Part shown: in pieces, positions 26,451 through 34,379 of the stretch
How positions within the stretch are numbered: the first letter of the stretch is position 1
Layout: the number at the start of each line of letters is the position of its first letter
NCBI GenBank assembly: GCA_009777735.1
Contig: WRLF01000002.1
Span: forward strand, 62,001-126,000
DNA length: 64,000 nt
Direction: 5' to 3'
Source: Treponema sp.
GTDB taxonomy: Bacteria; Spirochaetota; Spirochaetia; Treponematales; Breznakiellaceae
Notes under the pieces: model-generated
The model's input: the letters and a program-made list of their open reading frames with translations, nothing else
What the model was told of the DNA's origin: nothing
Databases searched by the model: none
Translations under genes and position numbers: made by a program

Positions 26451-28982
26451 ATGACTGACATTGCGCATCGTATCGCCGCAACCGCACTACCCCTTGTTGA
26501 GCATTTACCCGCACTGTGCAAAGCTCTGGATGAAAATGAATCGGTAATACTGCGCGCCGATCCGGGCAGCGGCAAATCCACGCTTGTCCCTCTTGCCTTG
26601 ATGGATTACTTCGGCGGAAAAATCATCATGCTGGAACCGCGCAGAGCAGCCGTACTGAGTATTGCCTCGCGGCTTGCGGAACTGTTAGGTGAAGATATAG
26701 GCGCTCGTGTTGGCTATGCGGTACGGCTGGAGCGGAAAACTTCAGAGCAGACCCAAATCGAAGTAGTCACCGAGGGGCTGTTGGTACGGCGCATGCAGGA
26801 AAACCCATCAATGTTTGACAGAGGCGATGAACCGAGGATACTTATTTTTGATGAATTTCATGAGCGGTCAATCCATACCGATCTGGCCTTTGCTTTTGCC
26901 CTCGACCTGCGGCGCATGGGCACAAAAATTAAACTGGTGATCATGTCGGCCACCATGGATGCCGATAAAACCGCCGCCTGCATCGAAAGCAATGATAAAA
27001 AAACATCGGTCATTACCTGCCCGGGCAGGCAATTTCCTGTGGCAATCAGCTACCGGCCTTTGCCGCAGAACCGGGAAGCCCCTGCCCGGCAAGTAATTGG
27101 GCGCGAATGCGCTGCGGCAGTGACTGCCATTTTACTTGAAGAAAGTAAAAAGCATGGCAGCGGAACGGCAGGTGATGTGCTGATTTTTCTCCCCGGCCGC
27201 AGGGAAATTGCAGCCTGTATGCGCCACCTCCGGGTGGCGAGGCGTTTGAAAGAACATGGGCTTGATGCTGATTTTATCATTGAAGAACTCCACGGATCGC
27301 TTCCGCTGGCACAACAGCGAAATATTATCGCTCCTAAAGAGAGTCACAAACGCAGGGTGATACTGGCAACTAATGTTGCTGAAACGGGGCTGACTATACC
27401 GGGAATTACCACGGTCATTGATTCCGGTTATGCGCGGATACAGCGGTTCCACATCCCCAGCGGCATGAACCGGCTTTCACTTGAACAGATCAGCTGTTAT
27501 TCGGCAGAGCAGCGTGCGGGCAGGGCAGGGCGCCTTGGACCGGGCCGCTGTATCAGGTTGTGGGCGCCGGAAGAACAACTGCTGCGGGAAACCCCGGCAG
27601 AAGTAAACCGCATTGATATTGCGGCGGCAGTTCTTGAATGTCTGATCTGGGGGGTAAAACATCCCGCCGGCCTGCCCTGGTTGGAGCCGCCGCCGGAAGC
27701 GGCATGGAACCGCGCTCTGGAACTGCTGCGGGAACTGGGCGCCGCCGATTCCGCCGGCAACCCTACCGAAACAGGCAGGCAGATTGCCCGGCTGGGCCTT
27801 GACCCCCGGCTTGGCAGGCTCTGTATTGCGGGGACACACATTAATTTTCCTCTTGCCTGTACCGCCGCCGCCCTGCTCGCCGAAAGAAGCGATTCCGGAA
27901 GCAGTGATCCCGATTTTCTCAACAGGCTTTCTGAATTGCATGCCAATGCCGGCGCTCCCTGGACACGGCGCATTATTGATAACGCCGGAGATCTGCTCAG
28001 ACGGCTGGGAGTACGCGGGACTACGGCTGTTGCATGGACAGCGTTTGCGGAACTTGGCAAAATGATCATCACCGCTTTTCCTGATCGTATCGCAAAAGTA
28101 AAAACAGGGGACACACATTCCGGCGAGAGGGTTTACCGTTTCCCCTCCGGCAGAGAAGCGAAGATAGCCGCCTCGTTTGCTCCTACTGACTGGCTGTGTG
28201 CTCTTGAGGTTGACTCAGGCGAGCGCATGGGGTTTATCCGGCTTGCCGTCGCCGTTTCCGAAGATACCGCCCTGCAAGCGCTGGAAAAACAGATCGTTAC
28301 CGAAAAAATCATAACATGGAATAAGCTCAAACCCCGCTTGATTGAAACAAAAAAAGCAGGCCACATTCTGCTCGGTGAACACCACAGGCCGTGCAGCCGG
28401 GATGAATTGCTTCCCGCTCTTTCTTCCATGCTGGCAGAACAAGGGCTAAAGATATTACCCTGGGATGAAAATAAATCCGCAGCCCGGAATTTATTGTACC
28501 GGATACGGTTTTTTGCAGGCAAAGGGGACAGAGATAGTGCTCATTGGGACGATGCAGCCCTCATTGCCGGTGCTGAACGCTGGCTTGGTCCCTATATCAT
28601 TGACGGAGACATCATTACCGGTGAAGGGCTGTGCAGCGCCCTGTGTGACCGTCTGGGCTGGGGACACACACAGGAAATGGACAAGTTGGTTCCTATGCAA
28701 TTTCTTCTGCCAAGCGGCAGGAAACGCCCCATCGACTACAGCTCCGGTGAGCCGTGTATCCGCCTTCGTTTACAGGAAGCATTTGGCATTAGCGGCGGCG
28801 GTTCCGGGCAGCATCTCTGTATAATGGGAATGCCCGTAGTCTTTCACTTGTTATCACCGGCGGATCGTCCCATTCAAATCACCCGCGATCTTGGCGGTTT
28901 TTGGGCAGGCTCCTATGCAGAGGTTCGCAAGGAAATGCGAGGGCGTTACCCCAAGCACAAGTGGCCGGAGAATCCGGTGTAA
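26451..28982 (+). CDS. hrpB: ATP-dependent helicase HrpB
   Basis: DEAH-box-type helicase of 843 residues, matching HrpB length. Walker A ADPGSGKST near residues 37-45, DEFHERS, SATMDA, VILATNVAETGLTIPG and EQRAGRAGRLGPG identify superfamily 2 motifs I, II, III, V and VI; motif II is DEFH rather than DEAH, as in other HrpB. The C-terminal HrpB domain reads KLVPMQFLLPSGRKRPIDYS and HKWPENP at the end. RNA processing is assumed but not proven for the family. A palindrome at 27222-27239 adds RHLRVARRL in the spacer after motif Ia/IV (LIFLPGRREI). Confidence 0.93.
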   Translation: MTDIAHRIAATALPLVEHLPALCKALDENESVILRADPGSGKSTLVPLALMDYFGGKIIMLEPRRAAVLSIASRLAELLGEDIGARVGYAVRLERKTSEQTQIEVVTEGLLVRRMQENPSMFDRGDEPRILIFDEFHERSIHTDLAFAFALDLRRMGTKIKLVIMSATMDADKTAACIESNDKKTSVITCPGRQFPVAISYRPLPQNREAPARQVIGRECAAAVTAILLEESKKHGSGTAGDVLIFLPGRREIAACMRHLRVARRLKEHGLDADFIIEELHGSLPLAQQRNIIAPKESHKRRVILATNVAETGLTIPGITTVIDSGYARIQRFHIPSGMNRLSLEQISCYSAEQRAGRAGRLGPGRCIRLWAPEEQLLRETPAEVNRIDIAAAVLECLIWGVKHPAGLPWLEPPPEAAWNRALELLRELGAADSAGNPTETGRQIARLGLDPRLGRLCIAGTHINFPLACTAAALLAERSDSGSSDPDFLNRLSELHANAGAPWTRRIIDNAGDLLRRLGVRGTTAVAWTAFAELGKMIITAFPDRIAKVKTGDTHSGERVYRFPSGREAKIAASFAPTDWLCALEVDSGERMGFIRLAVAVSEDTALQALEKQIVTEKIITWNKLKPRLIETKKAGHILLGEHHRPCSRDELLPALSSMLAEQGLKILPWDENKSAARNLLYRIRFFAGKGDRDSAHWDDAALIAGAERWLGPYIIDGDIITGEGLCSALCDRLGWGHTQEMDKLVPMQFLLPSGRKRPIDYSSGEPCIRLRLQEAFGISGGGSGQHLCIMGMPVVFHLLSPADRPIQITRDLGGFWAGSYAEVRKEMRGRYPKHKWPENPV
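27222..27239. repeat. GC-rich hairpin inserted in hrpB
   Basis: Perfect 7-base stem CGCCACC / GGTGGCG around a TCCG tetraloop, in coding sequence; same core as the elements at 51386-51420 and 52711-52745. Confidence 0.65.
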
Positions 28983-28989
28983 TTGCTGT

Positions 28990-29583
28990 TTACAATGTAA
29001 TTTCTTCGCCTGCGGCAACGATGAGCTTACCGGGTGCATTAAAAGCTTCTGCGCGTTCCCTGTCAAATAATTCTCCCGGCTTCATGTGAACGGGAATAGT
29101 AACCCGGGCGCCGATCAGCCGGGAGCATTCGGCAGCTTCGGTTAAGTCCATATTGTAATAACCGTCGAGGGGCAGCAAAGCATAATCGAGTTTTCGGGAG
29201 GCAAAGGATTCCATGGACTTTGTTTTTGAAGTATCCGATGCGATATAAATTTTTATACCGTCGATCGTAATAATAAAACCCACGCACTGCTTCGGATCGT
29301 GGTTCGTATTGCAGGCCTCGACAGCCTCAATGACTATACCGCCGACATAAAAAGTGTTATGTTTTCCGCCTGCAAGGGCCTCGACATTTGTAATCACGGT
29401 ACAGCCTGGTTTTTGCGTCACAAGGCCGATTTGATTATGATCATCGTGCTGATGAGACACCAGAAGAATGTCAGCGGGTTTGTCATATCCCTCCCCCGCA
29501 TAAGGGTCGATGAAGATGACCCTGCCGTCTGCAGCCGTTATTCTATAACTGCCGTGTCCCTGGTACAGTAATGTGGTTGCCAT
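28990..29583 (-). CDS. metallo-beta-lactamase fold hydrolase
   Basis: A 197-residue MBL-fold protein of the small UPF0173/UlaG-like type. The zinc motif is SHQHDDHN near residues 44-51, with further ligands in NTNHDPKQ and ASDTSKT and a late IPVHMKPGE. It lacks a signal peptide and is cytoplasmic. The substrate is unknown; relatives act on small phosphoesters or lactones. GAAGGAG precedes the ATG and a promoter lies at 29624-29651. It converges with hrpB (7-base gap). Confidence 0.85.
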   Translation of the reverse strand: MATTLLYQGHGSYRITAADGRVIFIDPYAGEGYDKPADILLVSHQHDDHNQIGLVTQKPGCTVITNVEALAGGKHNTFYVGGIVIEAVEACNTNHDPKQCVGFIITIDGIKIYIASDTSKTKSMESFASRKLDYALLPLDGYYNMDLTEAAECSRLIGARVTIPVHMKPGELFDRERAEAFNAPGKLIVAAGEEITL

Positions 29584-29623
29584 GTTTGCTCCTTCTTTTG
29601 TTAATTTAGCCTGATATCCTATG

Positions 29624-29651
29624 ATTATATCACGTTTTTTTTATTTGTCTA
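29624..29651 (-). promoter_or_regulatory. promoter of the MBL-fold gene
   Basis: On the minus strand, TAGACA (29651-29646), 16-base spacer, TATAAT (29629-29624), about 40 bases before the ATG. Confidence 0.6.
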
Positions 29652-29660
29652 TTCCACGAC

Positions 29661-31811
29661 TCATGGCTGTAGATATTTTTTCAGCATTGCCAGCATCTCG
29701 TTATAGTCAATCGGTTTCCCGATATGATCGTTCATTCCGGCATCCATGCACCGATCAACATCTTCTTTAAATACATTCGCCGTCATGGCAATTATGGGGA
29801 TTTGCCTGGGCAAATTTTCTGTTATAGCACGGATTCGCCGTGTTGCTTCAAGACCGTCCATAACAGGCATCTGCACATCCATGAAAATCAAATCATACAA
29901 CTGCGGCGCGGCGCTTATAATCCTGACAGCCTCGCTGCCGTTAACCGCGCAGTCAATCGTAATTCCGGTGGGTTCCAGCAGTGTCAGCACAATTTCACGG
30001 TTGATATCCACATCCTCTGCCAGCAGGATGCGGCGTTCCGGAAATGATTCCGCCTGTTCATGCACATCTGAAACATCGCTCTGCGGGCTTGTTGAGAGTT
30101 CTCTTATGCCGGGTTCAGTGTTGTTTTTTGCGGCAATATAATTGCTTATACATTCCATCACATCGGATGCAAATAAGGGCTTGAGCAGAAAACCGCGGAC
30201 ACCGGCTGCTTTTGCATCCTGTTCTATCGAATTCCAGTCTCGTGCGGAAATGATTATGATTACCGGCTTTGTGTCCCATATCGTCATTATGGTGCCGGCA
30301 AGCTCAATGCCGTCCATAACCGGTATATGCAGATCGATAAAACATATATCATAGGGAATATCACGATCCAGCATTTCAAGCGCTTCCCGGCTGCCAACGG
30401 CAGTGTCACAGACAAGATTCATCCGCCGGGCAAGAACTTCGAAAAATTCCAGTGTATCAGGGTCGTCGTCCACAACAAGCATCCGGGCATTTTCTGTATG
30501 CTTTTCGAAAACAGGCGTGCTTTCTTCATCCGGTATATAACCCAATTTTGCGGTAAAAATAAATGTTGCTCCTGCGCCGAGTTCGGATTCAATCCATATA
30601 TCGCCGTTCATCAACTCGACAATGCGTTTGGAAATGGCCAGTCCCAGCCCTGTTCCTCCGTATTTTCGGGTTGTGTCATTTTCGGCTTGCTCAAAAGAGG
30701 AGAACAGCCTTTCCTGTTGATCAGGGCTGATCCCTATTCCCGTGTCTGTCACCTTAACCTGGATAGTACAGGTATTATTTTTATCCTTTGTGAACTGTAC
30801 AGACATGGAAACAGAACCCGATTTGGGGGTAAATTTCACCGCATTGGACAGAAGATTGGTAATGATCTGCGCCAGCCGCTGGTCATCACCGATCATTTTT
30901 TTCGGTATATCCGGATCGAGCCTGAGTTTGAAATTGAGCTCTTTTTCATTGATGCGGAATGCGATGACACTTACCACTTTTTTGATCATCGTCTCAAAGT
31001 CGAATTCCACATTGGACAATTCAAACTTATTGGCTTCGATTTTTGACATATCAAGGACATCATTGATAACGCCAAGCAGATGAGTGGAAGCGATCTCGAT
31101 TTTTTCAAAAGCATAATCCTTTTTCTCGATGCCGGACGCGGATTTGCCAATCATCGTCATGCCAACGATTGCATTGATGGGCGTTCTTATTTCATGGCTC
31201 ATGCTGGAGAGAAACTGACTCTTGGCCTGGTTTGCCGCAGAAGCCTTGTCAAGCGCCGCAGTAAGTTCCTGTGTCATCACATTCCGTAACAGCGCGTTCG
31301 TTATCAACAGGCTTGCGGAGCGTAAAATGGATTCTTCGTTCGCGGTAAACAGCCGTTCCCGGTGACAGTCATTAAAGCCTACAAAACCCCAGAATTCGTT
31401 TCGGAGAAAAACCGGTACAATCAGGAGGGAAAGAATACCTTGAGATGCAAAACGCTTGTTTCCGGGCATTTCTCTGACGATTTTATTTATACATTCGTTT
31501 TTGGTGAGCGTCTCTTCCCAGCCCGGAAGGTCGTCGTCGTATGACACATTAATTGCGATTTTTGTACCCTGTGACGGCTCGGCGCCTTCTGACCATTCAT
31601 ACAGTTGTGTGCAATACAGCTTGCCATTTATACGATGGTTTTGCCATAAACGCACACGGTCAGCATCGACGGCTTCCGCCAATACGCCCATACTGTGCCA
31701 TAAAGCACTTCCAAATTGATCAACTTCGGCCTGAAGCAGATAGGTCACTGCGGTATTAACCGCAGTTAATAAAATATCACGTTGTTGTGTATCTGACGTT
31801 TCTGTTGTCAC
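29661..31811 (-). CDS. hybrid histidine kinase, GAF-HisKA-HATPase-REC-REC
   Basis: A 716-residue cytoplasmic kinase. A GAF-type domain (about 15-185) precedes the phospho-acceptor box [16 protein letters not shown] (about residue 210) and the ATPase with DTGIGISPDQQ and [16 protein letters not shown]. Two receivers follow: MLVVDDDPDT...CFIDLHIPVMDG and ILLAEDVDINRE...IFMDVQMPVMDG, both with intact Asp. No HPt domain is present, so the phosphate must leave through a separate protein. The GTG start is 2 bases after the stop of a small membrane-protein gene, so the two are co-translated; the membrane protein might supply the signal. Confidence 0.92.
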   Translation of the reverse strand: MTTETSDTQQRDILLTAVNTAVTYLLQAEVDQFGSALWHSMGVLAEAVDADRVRLWQNHRINGKLYCTQLYEWSEGAEPSQGTKIAINVSYDDDLPGWEETLTKNECINKIVREMPGNKRFASQGILSLLIVPVFLRNEFWGFVGFNDCHRERLFTANEESILRSASLLITNALLRNVMTQELTAALDKASAANQAKSQFLSSMSHEIRTPINAIVGMTMIGKSASGIEKKDYAFEKIEIASTHLLGVINDVLDMSKIEANKFELSNVEFDFETMIKKVVSVIAFRINEKELNFKLRLDPDIPKKMIGDDQRLAQIITNLLSNAVKFTPKSGSVSMSVQFTKDKNNTCTIQVKVTDTGIGISPDQQERLFSSFEQAENDTTRKYGGTGLGLAISKRIVELMNGDIWIESELGAGATFIFTAKLGYIPDEESTPVFEKHTENARMLVVDDDPDTLEFFEVLARRMNLVCDTAVGSREALEMLDRDIPYDICFIDLHIPVMDGIELAGTIMTIWDTKPVIIIISARDWNSIEQDAKAAGVRGFLLKPLFASDVMECISNYIAAKNNTEPGIRELSTSPQSDVSDVHEQAESFPERRILLAEDVDINREIVLTLLEPTGITIDCAVNGSEAVRIISAAPQLYDLIFMDVQMPVMDGLEATRRIRAITENLPRQIPIIAMTANVFKEDVDRCMDAGMNDHIGKPIDYNEMLAMLKKYLQP

Positions 31812-31813
31812 TA

Positions 31814-32086
31814 TTATATTCCGCTGATAACCTTGTTTCTGTAGTATAAAGCGATATCAATACTGACCATGGTAATATTCAGGACATAAAGCCAGAGTAC
31901 AAAATCAGGGTTAGGTGAAAGCGCTTTAAATAAAATGCCCATCAGATACCCTGTCCAGATCACGATTAAAAACAGCAGGCTTTTCCCTGTGTTTGTCCGG
32001 GCTTTATATGATTTATAGATGTTGAACGGCCAGGCAAAGCCGAAGCAAAAAAGCATTCCTGCTTCCAGAATTCCCAATAAAGTCAT
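31814..32086 (-). CDS. small membrane protein, SemiSWEET/PQ-loop-like
   Basis: A 90-residue protein with three hydrophobic segments (about 5-25, 35-55, 62-80) and a PFNIYKSYKARTNTGKS loop that resembles half-SWEET/PQ-loop proteins. Known SemiSWEETs transport small sugars as dimers; here that is only an analogy. It is the first gene of a two-gene unit with the GAF hybrid kinase (2-base gap). A TATACT element ends 6 bases before the ATG and there is no ribosome-binding site, again suggesting little or no leader. Confidence 0.55.
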   Translation of the reverse strand: MTLLGILEAGMLFCFGFAWPFNIYKSYKARTNTGKSLLFLIVIWTGYLMGILFKALSPNPDFVLWLYVLNITMVSIDIALYYRNKVISGI

Positions 32087-32160
32087 ACTCTAAGTATAAT
32101 TCCATTCGCTCTATTTGTATATAACAGGCTATATAATTGAAAAATAGCAGGTAAAGCATA

Positions 32161-32250
32161 ATGATCGATGAACCGATACAAATAGAGAAAGCCGGTTTTC
32201 CGTTGGCAGCAACTCTCAAACAGGTTTATCAATTAGGAGGCGTTTTATGA
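32161..32250 (+). CDS. possible 29-residue leader peptide
   Basis: A small frame from ATG 32161 (weak GCAGG upstream) ends with TGA overlapping the ATG of the next gene (ATGA, 32247-32250). The overlap and the AGGAGG inside its last codons would permit translational coupling. Nothing in the peptide is recognisable, and it may be chance. Confidence 0.25.
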   Translation: MIDEPIQIEKAGFPLAATLKQVYQLGGVL

Positions 32251-33266
32251 AGAAAGTACTGGTTGTCATTTTTGGATTTGTAGTAGTTATGGGAGCTTTT
32301 GCTGAATTTACTGTAAATGGCGGTTTAAGAATGAATTTTGGCACATTGTTTAATTTGGCGGATGAGGATATAGATCCAATGTGGCGGTATGACCTGCGGA
32401 ACACCGGCACGTTCATTCAAACCGGATATAGGGGAAATAATGTGAATGCCTGGGCCAGATGGAGAGGCGATGGGTCAATTTGGGGCAATGCAACGGCTTC
32501 CTTTGGGGCTTTCCGTCTTTCACTCGGTCATAGCTGGCTTCCCTGGACGCAGTTAAGCAGTTATGAACTTTATGGAGTCCAGAATAATAATTTTGGAGCA
32601 AGTGCCGTCAATGATCTGTTTATCCAGATTGGTTATATGAAAGATGGTGATCACCTTTATGCCGGTATCAGCGAAGGAAGAGGCGTTAACGGCAGTTTTA
32701 TCGGAACTAAAGAAGATGACGCGAGCTACAGGCCTTTCCCCGCTTTATATGCAGGGTATGACTATGTACAAACCGATGTATTTTCTGCAGGCGGGGCTTT
32801 TACCATCGTACCGCGCGGGAAAGCATATGAAGAAGGAAATTTGCCCTTCCTGTTCAATGTCCACGGCAAGCTTTTTAGCCTAAATCCCGTCACACTTGGG
32901 CTTAACATTGGTTTTTACAGCGCTCCTGCAAATGCTTTAGGCTATTTCAATATTACAGGCGGGGCGGCTTCAGGTATAATTCAAGGCGGTGAAGCTCTGG
33001 TTCTGGAAACGATGCTTGATCTGAGACTGGCTATCCCTGAATTTACCGTTTTGGGTTTTTCGGGAGCTTTTATCACAAATCTTGCAGATGAAGACAAAGG
33101 CGGTGGAGATTCAGCTCTTCAGTTTGGTTTGAGCGCTGCCATTAATCTTGGCGGTACCGGTTTTTCCCTTGTACCCGGCATTGGTTTTAATGTTGTTTTA
33201 ACCGACAATGAGGACAGAGAACGATCCGGAATGGATATAGGAATTACTCTTCGTTACAGCTTCTAA
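32247..33266 (+). CDS. outer-membrane-like beta-barrel protein
   Basis: A 339-residue exported protein. Signal peptide MKKVLVVIFGFVVVMGAFA, likely cut before EF. The mature protein is rich in Gly and aromatic residues with alternating beta strands (NAWARWRGDGSIWGN, FRLSLGHSWLPW) and ends in ITLRYSF, the C-terminal aromatic pattern read by the outer-membrane insertion machinery. No homologue can be named. AGGAGG precedes the ATG. It stands alone, converging with the HD-GYP gene (10-base gap). Confidence 0.75.
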   Translation: MKKVLVVIFGFVVVMGAFAEFTVNGGLRMNFGTLFNLADEDIDPMWRYDLRNTGTFIQTGYRGNNVNAWARWRGDGSIWGNATASFGAFRLSLGHSWLPWTQLSSYELYGVQNNNFGASAVNDLFIQIGYMKDGDHLYAGISEGRGVNGSFIGTKEDDASYRPFPALYAGYDYVQTDVFSAGGAFTIVPRGKAYEEGNLPFLFNVHGKLFSLNPVTLGLNIGFYSAPANALGYFNITGGAASGIIQGGEALVLETMLDLRLAIPEFTVLGFSGAFITNLADEDKGGGDSALQFGLSAAINLGGTGFSLVPGIGFNVVLTDNEDRERSGMDIGITLRYSF

Positions 33267-33276
33267 TTTAGCATGA

Positions 33277-34368
33277 TTAGTGGCTCATTGGTTTTCTGAA
33301 TTGTTCCGCTCTTGTATTAAACACTTCTACAAGAGCGGGATCAAAATGTTTTCCGCTGCCTTCGGTAATAATTCGTACCGCTTCTTCGTGTGTAAAGGCT
33401 TTTTTGTAGGGACGTTCCGAAATGAGTGCGTCGTACACATCGACGATTGCCATGACACGGCCCAGCAGAGGTATATCATACCCTTTAAGTCCGCGAGGAT
33501 AACCTGAGCCGTCCCATTTTTCATGGTGGTTGGCGGCAAATATTTTCGCGTATTTAAGGAAATCGCTTTCTTTTGCAAGCGTTTGAATCTTTTCTATTAT
33601 TCCTTCACCATAAGAAGCGTGTTTTTTCATTAACTCAAATTCCTCATCATTAAGTTTTTCTGTTTTTTTGAGGATATTGTCATTAATGGATATTTTTCCA
33701 ACATCATGAAGCTGACATGATTGGAGTAATAAATCTACATCCCAGCCATTTATTTCTTCTGAGTAAATACTGCTTTTTTCAAGTTCTTCCAGTATTATTT
33801 TTATCCCCTGCTGGGTACGGGTAATGTGGCCGCCGGTAATATCATCACGGCATTCAACCATATCGGCCATGGTTTTCAATAAAGCGTTCTGCAAATCCAA
33901 AACACCCTGGGTTTTTTCCCTCACCATTTCCTGCAGGTTTTCATTAAAATATTTTAATTCAACTGTCTGCCTTTCTAAAACTTTACGCTGTGCTTCAACG
34001 AGGAGATGTACTTCAATGCGTTTTAGGAGCAGTGACGGCTGAAAAGGCTTCGTGATGTAGTCGATGGCTCCCAGTGACAAGCCTTCAAGCTCATCATCTG
34101 AGTCAATGCGGGCAGTAACAAAGATAACCGGAATGTCTTTTGTTTCCGGTTTTTCCTTAAGAATTTTTATTGCATCATAACCGGTCATTACAGGCATATC
34201 AATGTCCAGCAGAATCATTGCGGGGTGGATGTTTTCCAGAAGGCTGAACATTTTTGCCGCCGAAGGGGCTGTAGCGACATCATAGTGATCTTCCAGTACA
34301 TTTATTCCAACCTTGAGATTAGTAGGGTTATCATCTACCAGTAAAACCAGCTTTTTTTCAACTGCCAT
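33277..34368 (-). CDS. response regulator: REC-HD-GYP (RpfG-like)
   Basis: A 363-residue output protein. Receiver at 5-125 with VDDNPTNL, the phospho-acceptor in ILLDIDMPVMTG and ITKPF. A coiled-coil helix (125-165) leads to an HD-GYP domain (170-355) with intact metal motif QLHDVGKI and HHEKWDGSGYP. It should hydrolyse c-di-GMP under phosphorelay control. It is the last gene of an eight-gene operon, 11 bases after the HPt-bearing kinase. Its receiver is the closest relative of the decayed receivers in three upstream kinases (APSAAKMFSLLE versus [12 protein letters not shown]). Confidence 0.93.
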   Translation of the reverse strand: MAVEKKLVLLVDDNPTNLKVGINVLEDHYDVATAPSAAKMFSLLENIHPAMILLDIDMPVMTGYDAIKILKEKPETKDIPVIFVTARIDSDDELEGLSLGAIDYITKPFQPSLLLKRIEVHLLVEAQRKVLERQTVELKYFNENLQEMVREKTQGVLDLQNALLKTMADMVECRDDITGGHITRTQQGIKIILEELEKSSIYSEEINGWDVDLLLQSCQLHDVGKISINDNILKKTEKLNDEEFELMKKHASYGEGIIEKIQTLAKESDFLKYAKIFAANHHEKWDGSGYPRGLKGYDIPLLGRVMAIVDVYDALISERPYKKAFTHEEAVRIITEGSGKHFDPALVEVFNTRAEQFRKPMSH

Positions 34369-34379
34369 TTATGTCCATC

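Noticed and set aside
27477-28118. Minus-strand open frames opposite hrpB
   Set aside because: They arise from GC-rich codon usage of hrpB; no start signals or homology.
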